This document shows positions 42,635 through 55,216 of a stretch of 64,000 nucleotides of DNA, in pieces. The stretch comes from Amaranthus tricolor (taxonomy: Eukaryota > Streptophyta > Magnoliopsida > Caryophyllales > Amaranthaceae). A model generated the notes under the pieces. That model was not told where the DNA came from. It made no database searches and worked only from the letters and a program-made list of their open reading frames with translations. Each line of letters opens with the position of its first letter. Position 1 is the first letter of the stretch. The translations under genes and the position numbers were made by a program. Location of the stretch: positions 9,403,179-9,467,178 of the forward strand of contig NC_080056.1 of assembly GCF_026212465.1 (NCBI RefSeq), in the 5' to 3' direction.

Positions 42635-42652
42635 TTTTTTCCACTAGTGTAG

Positions 42653-42790
42653 ATAAGATATTTTGTTGTTCTACCGATAATGCAACCGCTAACATTAAAT
42701 GCATCGAACTTTTGTATAACGAACCTGCATTTAGTTTTATCCTTGGGGGTAGATTATTACACATACGTTGTGCTCATATAGTAAACTATA
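42653..42790 (+). pseudogene. hAT transposase, continuation after the CACTA insertion
   Basis: The frame resumes directly after the TAG duplication: KIFCCSTDNATANIKCIELL, then LGGRLLHIRCAHIVNYI. STDNA and LHIRCAHI are hallmark hAT catalytic-region motifs. It joins the frame of 31335-31758 once the insertion and one TAG are removed. Homology stops at about 42790, so the C-terminal dimerisation domain is missing. Confidence 0.85.
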
Positions 42791-44287
42791 TCAGTGATTC
42801 TATCATAGTCCCTACTGACTTTATCATCAGGGGAGGACCCTAGGAGGACCCCTCTCCGGTCCTTGGTTACTTCCTTGTGCAGGATATGGAGTGAAACAGC
42901 TGGAAAAGCAAACTCTAATCTCTCCAGTTGTTCATAACCATTGTGAATTTTAAAAGACATTCTTTTCAACTTTGCCGAGAATGTTGATAGTTCTTTTCAC
43001 AACCGGAACATGAACATTTTTATGGGAACAACATTTAGGAACCGAAAAGTATGTCTATTGAAATCTCAAATGACTAAAGAAGAATACTGGAAAAAAATAA
43101 ATTAATTTTCAGGATGTTTTTAATATTTATCTGCCTTATTTGCACAATCAGTTAATGCTTAAGAGAAAAATATTGAAAAATGTGTGTTAATGCTCATACA
43201 CACCTCAAACCCTCTCCATCCTCATGTCATACCTGTTCCATATCCTTCTCATACCCCATTTGAGGTTTAATGAGAAAAACTAAAGGTACATTATTCAAAT
43301 ACTCATAGATTAAAATTCCCCCACTCCACCTAAATTATATACAGTTTTTTTTAAAGAGAATACCTCATCATATGAATTTTGAAGTATTGACATATTTTCT
43401 ATTAAATTAAGTAAAACACAATTATACTAGTTAAACATATCATAATAATATATCATAATACTAAAAACTAACTTTATTGTCCATAGTAAAAAATATAAAT
43501 TAATTTTTTATAAATTATATAATACGGATATGAGGCGGGGTTTATAAATTATATAATATGAGTATGAGGCGGGGTAGGTGGGTATGGGATGAAGTGGCGA
43601 GTATGACTTTTCATATGCATACTCACATACTACGCACCAGTCTCATACCCATCATTGCTCCAAACCGGAGAGGAAGCGGGGTGAAACCTGTAAAAATTGT
43701 ATTTGATCGCCTACCACTCCTTTCATAACATCCACCAAATTCAAATATTAAGAAAACGATCGGGACAACTAAATTATGTGAATGTGATAGAAAAAAAAGA
43801 AAAAGTAGAAAAGACGTGTGAATAACAATCAAAGAAAATGATAAAGACACTATCTAAAATAAAAAAATATAGCATAGTAAAAAAAATACTAAATTAAAAA
43901 GTGCAACAATTTTAACGGATAAAGAAAGTATTGTTCAAGGTAAAATAAATTACGAACCTACCGGTTTTAAGGACTTTCGCGGTGTAATAAAAAATTATTT
44001 CTTCAAATACAGTTCTCTCTATGATAGAGACTACTAGATTTTTATGAAAATACATTAAACTTGATAAATGGAGTATGCATCATTCTTAAAAAAAAAAAAT
44101 CATATTTTAATATATATTAGTACTTAAATTTGCAATAAGTCTCCTGTTAAAGATACAACTGATCTAAGCTCAATTTCAAAATTTGAAATGTCAATTTCAA
44201 GATTTAAGAACTCATTTTAAAGATTTAAAAATTAAATTTAAAGCTTTTAATACTAATTTCAATATTTAAATGAACTACTTTAAGAGA
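42791..44287. other. Decayed DNA right of the hAT remnant
   Basis: A minus-strand frame 42757-42969 (MKRMSFKIHNGYEQLERLEF ...) abuts the hAT remnant and has no family I recognise. At 43200-43690 are GC-richer GGCGGGGTAGGTGGGTATGGG-type and CTCATACCC-type motifs, which resemble hAT subterminal repeats, possibly a second short hAT-derived element. The rest is AT-rich. Confidence 0.4.
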
Positions 44288-44643
44288 GTGTTTGGTATTA
44301 AGAGTGGAAAGAAAATGGAAAGAGAATAGATAAGAAAGGGTAAAGGTAAAAAATAAGTGTTATTGTTAATTTTTCTTTGGTATAAGAAATTAAAAAGTTT
44401 GGGTAACAAACAATAGAACTAACAAGGGGGCATTAATGGTGGAGCTTGTTGTATATAGTTTTATGAGAATGTGGAGAGAATGGATAATTGTTTTCACAAC
44501 TTTTTAAGAGGTAACAAAGTAATGATAACCATTACCCTCAAGTAATGGTAATGGTTATCTAATTTTTATAACAAACAAAAAGTAATGGATTGTGTTAATG
44601 GAATCCGTCACCTATATCAATAAATACTAAACCAAACACCTCC
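44288..44643. mobile_element. hAT-like MITE (putative)
   Basis: The left end GAGTGTTTGGTATTAAGAG and the right end, read inverted, GGAGGTGTTTGGTTTAGTAT form imperfect inverted termini of the GTGTTTGGT type around about 355 bp of non-coding sequence. A diverged partial relative starts near 46384. Confidence 0.5.
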
Positions 44644-46520
44644 TAAAGTTGAAATGAAAATTTTATGGATTAAAATTGGTCTTTTAACTCTTGAAATTAT
44701 TGATTTTCAGCTAATATTCATGTTTTCTATATTAATTATACAACATTTAAAATCTTGCTTCTACTGGATATTTTTTTCTAAATTCAACAAATTTATAAGG
44801 AGTTTTGATTAAAATTGAAAGTAATTAATCAAAAAACCACAATAATATATTCCCTAGGTTTCTCAAAATGTGATATATGTACATACAATAATTTCATTCA
44901 TGATTGTGCCACTAACTTATTACATTGTTATTTGTGAACATCCACCTCTATTTTTTATTTTATTTTATTTTTTTTTCTCATCTACATACTCATTTTCCTT
45001 CTTCATCTCTCTATTATGTTTTCTTAATTGAATTTCCCCACCAATTATTAGTCAAAATTGAAAATTCAATAAAAATCAATTATAGAAAAATTATGAGATA
45101 ATTAGTATTCTCTATTTCTAATGTTCTTCCTATTTAGAATATTCCATCAGAAGGAGAGAAAAATTTAATTAATATTTTTGACACATATTTAAAAGATAAA
45201 ATATATCCATATAAAATTTCAATAGATTTGTCTTAAAATATATTTTTTAATAATTTTTTATTATATATATTTAAAAATATTAAAATTTAAAATTTACATT
45301 GAATACTATATAAAAGATAAATAAAAAGAACAAAAAGAAACAGAGAGGATATTTCATTTCATTTGCAAATAAAAAAGTCCAAGAACAAGAAGTTTAAATC
45401 ATGAATCATGCAACAAGTAGGAGAATATACTGGAATATGCTTCTTCTTTAATTCCACTTAAATATTTTCTTTTTGTAAAGTAAAAGTTTAATGAAAGGTT
45501 GTATCTCCAGTCCCTTTAAAGGCCGCACTAGTGAATACTGAATAGTCGATATTCAATATAATTAAGTGGAGTAACAAATTGACAATAGTTGAAATTTCAT
45601 GGCAGTTTCCATGCTCCTACGTACATTTATCGCCGAATCAGTATTATACAATTTACTAATTTATAAGTATTTATGTCATTTGTCATTTTATATAAGCATT
45701 TGTTTTAAATGGCATCTTATATAACTATTTGTGCTAAGTGTCAATTTATATAAGCATTTTGTAATGTCAAGTGTCATATCACTCCTTTCAACAAGACTCT
45801 CACATGCTTAATGTACAACTCTATGCATTATTGTATTTATTTACTCTATGTATTCTTACATTTTCAAGTTAAATTGAAACTACTCAACTCCCCCATTTAA
45901 TCAAACAACAACAATCCATCAAACCATTACCTACTTAATGGACAACCCTATGTATTCTTGCATTTTCTTATTAAATTTTATCATTATTAATAAACTACTC
46001 TTCTTCTTCACCTACTTCATTTATATCATATCAACATTTAGTATTCGCATTAATAATATTAGAACTACCCTTTGAAGTTCCTCTTACTCCTTCCCATTAA
46101 TTTTGATTTTTTTCCTCTTCAGGATGCAATATTACTACATTGATGATTATTACTATAGCAATATAATTCTTATTCATACCAACATTTAGTATTATTGATA
46201 CTACCATTTAGTATTATTATTATGAGGTATAACATTGGATGATTATACCTACTATAAATATACACTCATTACATGATAATATTAGATACCACTTGAAATA
46301 TTGCTCAAATCACAGTTCATAATTTATTTGATGATGCAAAAATGACTTTACTATTTTAAAAAAATTTATGAGATTAAAAAATTAAAGGGTTTGTTTGATA
46401 TTAAGGGGTATTTCATATATATATGAAAATAAATGGAAGATATGAGTAAGGGACAAGGTAAAGGAATATCAAAACAGACATTTTTTTTGTTAAATTTAGC
46501 TGAATTCATTGTGAATGCTA
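44644..46520. other. AT-rich intergenic DNA
   Basis: No gene or clear element. The sequence is very AT-rich with many short imperfect duplications (for example ATATAAGCATTTGT-type phrases at 45690-45770). Confidence 0.4.
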
Positions 46521-46524
46521 ATAC

Positions 46525-47190
46525 ATTATCGGAAAAATTTGAGATGCATACACTTTATAAGCCAAGGTGATACCACCCAAAACCATATGGCATTGGGAGG
46601 AAGGCTTCATTGACTTATAAAGTGTGCATACCATCTTTAGTTCATCAATGTGGGATAAAACGTCCCAACACTCCCCTCACATGCAACCCCCGTCAAGTGT
46701 GCATGTGAGAGCAATTAATTAGGGAAGGGACGCTATTTTTTTTTGACCTACCATTTTAAATTTTGATCCAAACATCGACTCTGATACCGTGTCAAGGAAT
46801 CAACTCCATCAAAAGCTTAAAGTGATGATTGAGGCCCCAGGGTATGTTACATACTCTAGCACGTGCCCCTCACACGAGATCCCATTGGGCTAGAAGTATG
46901 GATGCAGCCGCACAAACCCTCCTCATACTTAACTTTGAATATTCCACTATAAATGAGGAGTGATTGAAATTCGGACCTGTAACCTTTTGTCACTTTGGCT
47001 TCTGATGTATACCATGATAAATTTGGGCTTGTACATAAGACCTACACTAAAAAAGAGTTGACCGCACACATACCCAATGAGGTTCCATCCTAAAACTAAT
47101 TGGTCATAGGAGGAGTAACCCATCAAGTTTATATGTTAGTCGACCACTCCTATTTCTTCAATGTGAGATAACATGTGGATTATTTTTTCA
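46525..47190. repeat. Composite dispersed repeat: inverted TGTTGGGA-type LTR-like piece plus SINE-like piece
   Basis: 46525-46672 is the inverse of the 26084 repeat (CACTTTATAAGCCAAGGTGA ... CCAAAACCATATGGCATTGG ... ATGTGGGATAAAACGTCCCA). About 46785-47010 resembles 57029-57330: AAAAGCTTAAAGTGATGATTGAGGCCCCAG and a degenerate tRNA B-box-like ATTCGGACCTGTAAC. 47045-47190 carries another common plant repeat phrase (TTCTTCAATGTGAGATAACA). The classes are tentative. Confidence 0.5.
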
Positions 47191-47618
47191 ACTTCTTTAA
47201 ATGAAATTCGAGTTAAAATTGAAGTTGAGTTTGATTGTTGGATTTTAAGTCGATTCAACTCTAACTTAAAGTCTAAGTATATAATAAATTAAAAGTCAAT
47301 TTTTTTTTTCATAGTCAAATCAAATTACATTTTTATAGATGACTAAGATCAAATTCGATGAGTTGCTATTCTTTATGTATTATACTCATGCATATACGCA
47401 TTGATTTTTTCTTTTCTTTATTTTTCCAATTGTTAGTTCACCTATAACCATCTAATATTAAGACCATTTTATAAAAACTAAGACTAAATTCGGTTTAAAT
47501 CGTTTCATTCCTCTCAAAAGCTAGAGCAAGAATCTACCTTCTAATCAAGATGTTAGATGTAGTCATGAAGGCACTATTGTCACACTAAGTCACTAAGATC
47601 AAGTCAATTAATATTACA

Positions 47619-48645
<1,027 letters not shown>

Positions 48646-48960
48646 CTAAATCCTGATAATTGATTGAACTTGATGTAATTTTTTTTGAGCTTGAGAAAGT
48701 TGTTCAATCATGGATAACATTCGAGCACGAAAATCACGAGCTTGTTCAGCAGCTTCAGCTTCAAGCTGCCCTAATTCAGAACAAAGCATCTCTTCTCCTT
48801 CCTCAGCCACTCTAACCCTTTCCAATGCTCTATCTAATTCTTCCCTTATCTTCTTTTCCCTTACTATGCTTTCTTTCAATTTCTTTTCTAACTCTTCATT
48901 ACGTTTTTTTATATCATTTTCTTCATTATAAATATTGCTATATTTACTTGAGGGACCCAT
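48646..48960 (-). CDS. LSU: RESPONSE TO LOW SULFUR (LSU) protein, copy b
   Basis: Single exon, 104 aa, close to the ~95-100 aa of Arabidopsis members. After a short polar N-terminus (MGPSSKYSNIYNEEND) it is one long coiled coil with the LSU core: NEELEKKLKESIVREKKIRE, ERVRVAEEGEEMLCSELGQL, EAAEQARDFRARMLSMIEQL. It is clearly paralogous to LSU-a (shared RVRVAEE.EEMLC..LG.LE and EQAR motifs) but diverged in both tails. It has the same orientation, 19 kb away, with the hAT/CACTA island between. The upstream UPE-type element and TATA box predict sulfur-deficiency induction. The ATG follows a leader of about 320 nt, longer than in copy a. Confidence 0.93.
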   Translation of the reverse strand: MGPSSKYSNIYNEENDIKKRNEELEKKLKESIVREKKIREELDRALERVRVAEEGEEMLCSELGQLEAEAAEQARDFRARMLSMIEQLSQAQKKLHQVQSIIRI

Positions 48961-49314
48961 TGATTATATCCAAATTAACTTAATTTGCGGGAAAGGTGAG
49001 ATATGTTCAAAACAGACCCGACAATCTGATATTCACTCGATGTTGTAACTGAATTCGATTTGGCCTGACTTCAAAAACGGATTTACAATTATGTAAAAAC
49101 TAACATCGACATAAAACTCGATTTTAAACTGATTTAAAACACATAGAATGACTCAAATGAACACTGCTATATAATAATATGTTTTGGAAAAAAGTGATTG
49201 GTTGGTTTTTGTGTAGTGTTTGGATAAAGGATAGTATAAGGAAGATCAACTTAAGGGTGCAATTGAATTGGGTGAACAATTTTTGGCACAAAAGAAATCA
49301 TGTTATTGTTTATC

Positions 49315-49325
49315 TCTATATATAG
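49315..49325 (-). promoter_or_regulatory. TATA box of LSU-b
   Basis: CTATATATAGAG on the minus strand lies about 19 bp downstream of the UPE-type element, mirroring the LSU-a layout. It lies about 355 bp upstream of the ATG. Confidence 0.65.
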
Positions 49326-49344
49326 TAAGATTTATTATGGGTAT

Positions 49345-49363
49345 GTCTAGGTTCAATGTATCT
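49345..49363 (-). promoter_or_regulatory. UPE-box-like sulfur-deficiency element of LSU-b
   Basis: AGATACATTGAACCTAGAC on the minus strand is identical at all 19 positions to the element upstream of LSU-a, while sequence on either side is not conserved. The factor expected from the literature is an EIL3/SLIM1-type EIN3-like protein. Confidence 0.85.
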
Positions 49364-49913
49364 TTATAGAAGTATTTTCTTAAGAATTTTGTTGACGTAG
49401 TTGCTTATCTTTGGTGTCAAATAATAAAATTATAATTTTTTTGGGGTCATATTAAGTTTTATGGCCTTAATTAATTTCAGATTTGTAGAATTAAAATGTC
49501 AACTAAAGACTTGTCAAAAATTTTATTATATGTTGAATTTTATAGTTCAACTATTTTCTAGAATTATCACAAGAAAAAAAATATTTAAAAGTTATGTTTA
49601 TGATTTTAACGTTTTCAATAAAGTAGCCGATATTTGTTGTGTAAGAGTATTGTAGATGAAATAATTTGTCTTCTCACCTTTTTCTTAGGAAATTTGTCTC
49701 TTCACCTTATCGCTAAAAAAATTGAGATATGTGGTTTAGGATTAACTTTTGTCAATGGACATAAAATATTTCTTCCATTCTGAAATATTTATATGCAATT
49801 GTAATCTATTTGTGACATATTATGAATTTTTTTTTACTATCAATAACAAGTATAATACAATAAATGTACTATATTTTAAATTTATAGATGGAGTGTAATA
49901 TTAGAATCTTAGT

Positions 49914-50050
49914 CGTTATTATCATTGTCATCATCCTATCCAGTGTATCCCGTTCATAGAAAAACTATGGGCAGGGTCTTGGAGCAAAGGACGGCGGCAA
50001 CTCATATTCATAAAGGAGAGCGCGGCCAAAGGAGTCTCCCGGCTCGAGAA
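49914..50050 (-). mobile_element. SINE with intact 17-bp target-site duplication
   Basis: AATATTAGAATCTTAGT occurs exactly at 49897-49913 and 50051-50067 and brackets a 137-bp GC-richer insert. On the minus strand the insert has GAGCCGGGAGACTCC near its 5' end, a middle CCCTGCCCATAG segment, and a GATGATGACAATGATAATAA-type simple 3' tail. Length, tail and long TSD fit a short plant SINE. No clear tRNA A box is visible. Confidence 0.8.
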
Positions 50051-50067
50051 AATATTAGAATCTTAGT

Positions 50068-50919
50068 AATATTATTATATAGGAAAAATTGTCCCGAATA
50101 ATCCAATCTATTGCCCTTTCTTTGCTACTAATCCCACCTTTTGAAAAATTTTTAAAACTCCATCCTTTGCATAATTTTTGTTGCGATTAGACCTTTGTTG
50201 CAAAAGAATTGATAAATCCCTTTTCCTTTTCCTTTTGATTTTTCTAATTTAAATATCTCTTCAAATTATCATTAAAATCTCCATCTATTTTAGAATAAAG
50301 TAATAATGAGATGAATGAGAATAAAATAGAGGTAAAATAGAGAATTATTGACTTACTCGAAAATAGCTCGACTTGTATTTTAAAACTCCTTGGTTCTTTA
50401 GGTTGATCTGAACCTGGAACAATTAGACACGAAACTAACTCGAAAATAGCTCGACTTGTATGAGACTGGTGAGACATATTTATATAATTAGCCCATTCCT
50501 CTAATTAATCACTTTAAAATTGTAAGTGATTAAATTAATGCAAATTCTTATGTGAGGAGATCTTACATGTGAGTTGAGACACTTTTCTTACACGAGCTAA
50601 ATAACTCAATTAATACAATTATTAGTATATGAGCTTCTTATATTGAGGTCTTCTCATCATGTGATAGTCTGTCACAACAATAATTTTTAACTGATATATA
50701 ATGTCAAATTTGATACTGTATATTAAATTGTATGAGTTTCATACAAGCTAAATAACTCAATTAATACACGAGCTAAATTACTATTTTGTCTTATTATTTT
50801 CCTTACATGAGCTAAACAACTCAATTAATACAATTATTAGTATATGAGCTTCTTATATTGGAGTATAATTTTTGTTAAAGTAGAACCTAGCATTGTTTTT
50901 TATTTTTGATTTTAATTTT
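50068..50919. other. Intergenic repeat fragments
   Basis: 50085-50200 resembles one end of the element at 50928-51955 (ATAATCCAATCTATTGCCCT, CTACTAATCCCACCTTTTG). ACGAGCTAAATAACTCAATTAATACA-type phrases recur at 50593-50640, 50746-50780 and 50811-50850. Weak matches to the GAGAC repeat family occur near 50555-50590. No gene is seen. Confidence 0.45.
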
Positions 50920-50927
50920 AGGAGAAA

Positions 50928-51955
50928 TTGTTGTGAATAGTTCAACCTATTTTCCATTACATACTAATAATTTCACCTTTTAAATTTTTTTTAATAATTC
51001 AACCTTTGCTTTCAATTTGTTGCTAATGGATCCTTCAAAAAAATGACCTACTATATCAGGTTACCTCTCATCTTCTTCCTTCTGATTAATAATTCAATTT
51101 ATTTCCATTACCTGCCATTAATCCCATCTTTAATTTTTTTTGTAATAATCCAACCTTTGCTTTCTGTTTGTTGCTAATGGACCCTTCAAGAAGCTAAATG
51201 AAATTGCTTTTATTTCCCAAATTTAAGAAGTTGATCAATGCATAAATAGTAATTGTCTTTATATACATAGCCCATCAACTAGGGGTGTTCAATAAATCCG
51301 ACCCACTGACCCACATCCTAAATGGCGGGTCAATTTTTTTTAAAAATAACGTGTTGGGTCATGGGCCACAAAATACATTGAGTCGGGTACCTGCCAACCC
51401 GTTATGTATTATCTTTATTAAGTTGAAATTTACATGTTAAAATTTTATAATCAATATAATTATAAAAAATAAATAATAGTCGTATGTTTTTTACTTCCCT
51501 TCAAAATATACTACCCTTTTAAATCAATGGCAAAGAGAAATTGACTATTTAAAAAATTGTGGATTGTTTGACAATAATTGAAGAGAAAATGTGTTAAAGA
51601 AATTAAAGTAGACTTAACATGTGTTTATGAGATATGTTGGATTATTATAAACTAGTGGCAAAGTGAAATTGAGTATTTAGTTTCTTAAAGGGTCTATTGG
51701 GAACAAAATGAAAAAAAAGGTTAGATTATTAAAAAAAAATTCAAAAGATGGGATTATTGGCAGATTATGGGAAATATGTTGGATTATAGTAAAGAAGAAG
51801 AAGATGAGAGGTAACTTAATATAGTAGGTCATTTTCTAAAGGATTTATTGACAACAAACTGAATTATTAAAAAATTTCAAAAGGTGGGATTACTGGCAGA
51901 TAATGTAAATATATTGGATTATTCACAATAATTTTCCTTAATTTTATTATAAGAT
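50928..51955. mobile_element. Element with ~260-bp terminal inverted repeats that each contain a direct duplication
   Basis: The left arm (50928-51190) and the inverted right arm (51690-51955) share phrases such as GTTGTGAATA(G/A)TTCAACC/GGATTATTCACAATAA, TAATCCCA.CTTT, TTTGTTGCTAATGGA.CCTTC and GACCTACTATAT. Within each arm the block is present twice. The interior (51280-51420) holds GGGTGTTCAATAAATCCGACCC, a hAT-like terminus, which suggests a nested insertion whose other end is not visible. Non-coding. Confidence 0.65.
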
Positions 51956-52034
51956 AGCTGATAAAATTGAAGAAATAGATGAAATTCAAATTTAAAAAGT
52001 AATAATGTGTGTTTAATAAAATAGTTTATTGGAC

Positions 52035-52290
52035 AATTTTAACTTATTTTGATTTAATTAGAGGGTTTGGTGGTCAAACTAGCCAATGCTAATGTTTAGT
52101 AAATTAGTTAATGGAAACAGCTTGTTGTTAAGAAATAAGTTGTTTTTAAACAAGCTGCTCATAGCAGCGGGTTTAAAATCAGCTGATCAAACTATTTAAT
52201 AAAATTAATTGGTCAAATTAGCTACTGTAATTAACTATTAGCTATTAATCTATCAGCTATCACTCTATCAGTTATTTGCCTAACATTTCC
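52035..52290. mobile_element. MITE, family B copy 2
   Basis: It shares TAAG/ATTGTTTTTAAACAAGCTGCT...CAGCGGGTT and a following GATCAAACT phrase with 26962-27175. It is about 255 bp, AT-rich and non-coding. Confidence 0.5.
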
Positions 52291-52569
52291 AAAATTACTA
52301 ATAACTAAGATGAAATTTGATTCATTAATTAGATAAATGAAAATTGCAAAAAATAGAATGCAAGCAAGATGAAGGTTTTCACGATTGAACTCTTGGACAA
52401 AGTGACAAAGTAGTTGCAAGTAACCACGTGAATTTGGCCCCCCCATTCTCTATCAATAAATCGTCCAAAAATGTTATGATAACCAAAACAGGATAGTATT
52501 TTGTATGGCTCCAAAAAAAAAAATTAATTAATCATAATGTGGAATCGGTCAAGATTATTTATCTTTTTT

Positions 52570-53025
52570 TAAAAATATTTAGAATAATCTAATCTATTTA
52601 TGATTTTCCTGCTATAATCTCACCTATTGATTAACCATGAATAATCCCAATTTTAAAGGGTATTTTTCTAGAGTAAACTCGATAACGGATGACTTGCTAT
52701 AACAAGTTTTATTTTTGTAAAATAAAAGTTAATTAAAATAAAAAGTCAAAAAAATGTTCAAAAATGTTCAAAAAACACTTTGTGATTTGTTTTATTATTA
52801 AGAATTTTTTATGTAAATTTTAAAAATTTTTCTCTAATTTTAATTAATTTTTAGTTTACTTTTTTTGGTGAATTACATACTATAGCAGGTGATCGGGTTA
52901 CCTAAGTTTACTCTAAAATTACCTCTAAAGTTAGGATTTTTCATGGTTAATCAATAGGTGAGATTATTGTAGGAAAATCATGAAAAGATTTTATCATTAT
53001 AGGTAATTTTTCATTATTTTTATCA
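52570..53025. mobile_element. Palindromic MITE, family C copy 1
   Basis: The two halves are inverted copies. The left includes CACCTATTGATTAACCATGA and TAGAGTAAACTCGATAACGG. The right inverse includes CACCTATTGATTAACCATGA again and TAGAGTAAACTTAGGTAACC. Length is about 455 bp, with no coding capacity. A second copy lies at 53650-54065. Confidence 0.75.
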
Positions 53026-53649
53026 ATGTTGGGCAGTAAAGAAATTCAATGATTTTTAAAATTTAGAGACTTTTTGTTTATTTATTTTTGTTGATTTGAG
53101 TTAGGTTAAAAAATCTCCAGTGTTCAAAAAAAAGGAAAAAATCTTAGTCACTAGGTTAATCAATGATTCTAAAAAAAACTTTTAATTATTAAATTCAGAA
53201 TTAAAATAACTTTTGATTAAATTAGACCCATTAAACCTTAGTCAAAAAAAAAAAATTAAAATGACTCACTTTAATTTTGAAAAGCTAACCAAATCAAAGG
53301 ATCCAATTTAATTGAGTGGATTTTTTAAGTTAAATATTTTATATTAGTTATGAATAAGGTAGATTATCTTAAGTGATCAACCAAGTATTTGTACATGTTA
53401 ATGTGCTCCACAAATTGTTTGGGATAACTTTTTACTTTTCTTTGTAGAAGCATTCAAGTTTCAACCTTTGATACCTGATCTTTTAGACAGAGCATGCTAC
53501 ACGTTATTTTCAGACATCCACACAATGAAAGGCAAGGCGAGGCAATATGATTTATCTAAATTAGTCCTTTCTACAACTAATCAACACCTATGCTAATTCC
53601 CTCACATTCATTTTGTTACATTTTTACCAAAATGTTCTTTATGTAGGAA
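53026..53649. other. Intergenic spacer between family C MITEs
   Basis: AT-rich. No gene or further element is recognised. Confidence 0.4.
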
Positions 53650-54065
53650 AATATAATGTAGTAAAATGAATCCAACTTATTTATAATTTTACTATAATAA
53701 TTCCACCTATTGATTAACTATGAATAATTTCAAATTTCCAACTTTAGGGGTATTGCCTAGAGTAAAATTAGGTAATCTGATGATCTGTTATAGTAGGTAA
53801 TTCATAAAAAAAGTAAACTGAATAATATTAATTTAAAATTAGAGAAAAATTTTGAAAATTTACATAAAAAATTCTAAATTATAAAAAAAATTCTAAATTT
53901 TAATTTAACCTTTTTTTTTAAAAAAAAGTTGTTATAGCAAGTCATCTGGTCACCGGGTTTACTCTTCCTTCAAAGTTGGAATTATTTATGGTTAATCAAT
54001 AGATGAGATTATTGTAGAAAAATCATAAATAAGTTGAATTATTTTAGGTAATTTTTCGTAAAATG
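53650..54065. mobile_element. Palindromic MITE, family C copy 2
   Basis: The same inverted-repeat layout as 52570-53025 (CACCTATTGATTAACTATGA on the left; on the right, inverse, CATCTATTGATTAACCATAA), with GTTATAGTAGGTAATTCAT matching the inner part of copy 1. The two lie only about 600 bp apart. Confidence 0.75.
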
Positions 54066-55216
54066 AATGAAACAGATAAATACATATTAACATAGTATTA
54101 GTTTTTGACATGACAATGCGAGTATGCGACATAGCTCTAATGAAATGCACATAATGAAAATCAGTTCCTACTTCCTAGACATCGAGGGTAAAATAAAATA
54201 TAAGATTATCAATGGCTATTCACCTAGCTTTAAAAAAAATGTATGAAAAGAAGAATACAATCGGCGTAAAGCAATAAGACATTTTATTATCTCAATACTA
54301 TTGAATGTCTCTTGTCTAGGCAAAGTTTAGGGGTAAGATGTACTCGTTATTTCCAAGTAGCTTTCCCTATGTAGGTTTTGGCGTTACCCATTGCTCTTTC
54401 ATTATAAGGTATTCTTTAATTAAAAAACTTTTTATTTAGGGGTTTATTTGACTGTTCGCATTGCTCCTTGACATCTCTTTGGTGGGGTACATGTATGGTC
54501 TATTATCTATCTTCTCCTTCCAAATTTTGATTTTATTGGATTTATGACTATGACTATGACTATGACTAGTCTAAATTTATTTTATATCAATTTTGGTAAT
54601 ACTTGATGGATCAAATTTGATCAATTAGAAGTCTATAATCCACTTTCTAATTAAATAAAAATTTATATAAAATAAACTATACACTTAAATATTGGGACAA
54701 ATTTAGAGTCAAAATCAGATGTTAGGTCGAAGTCGAATTTGAGTCAGATTATTGAATTTTTCCTAAGGTTTACCTCTATCCGACTTCGATTAGAAGTCAG
54801 CTTGGTGTCAGGGTTTTCTTAGGTTCGAATTGGATTGTTTCCCTACGTCGAATACGATACTTATTGAATTCAAATCTAAATGCCATCCCTAGTCAGAATA
54901 CAACCATTATTTAGAAAACATGGAGTGTATCAAATTATGTAGTTGAAGACTAGCTAGAAGTAATATTCTTGGAATTCAGTATTTGATAGTAAATCAATCT
55001 GTTCTAATAAGAAATTTGGCAAAAAAGCCAGTAATTTAGAGACCATATGGCAAAGCAAAAACCATGATTCAAAGTGAACAGAACAAAGATGAAGGCACAA
55101 CTAATTTTTTATGTACAAGTATTTTTGTTAATAGCTAACATCTTTACTTTAGGTTTACTTCTAATTGCACTCATAATCAATGGCCATCTACAACCCAAAA
55201 GTGACACAAATTCCTT
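54066..55216. other. Intergenic/ATG13 3' flank
   Basis: AT-rich. A short (TATGAC)4 microsatellite lies at about 54546-54570. The last ~150 bases are the presumed ATG13 3' UTR. Confidence 0.45.
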
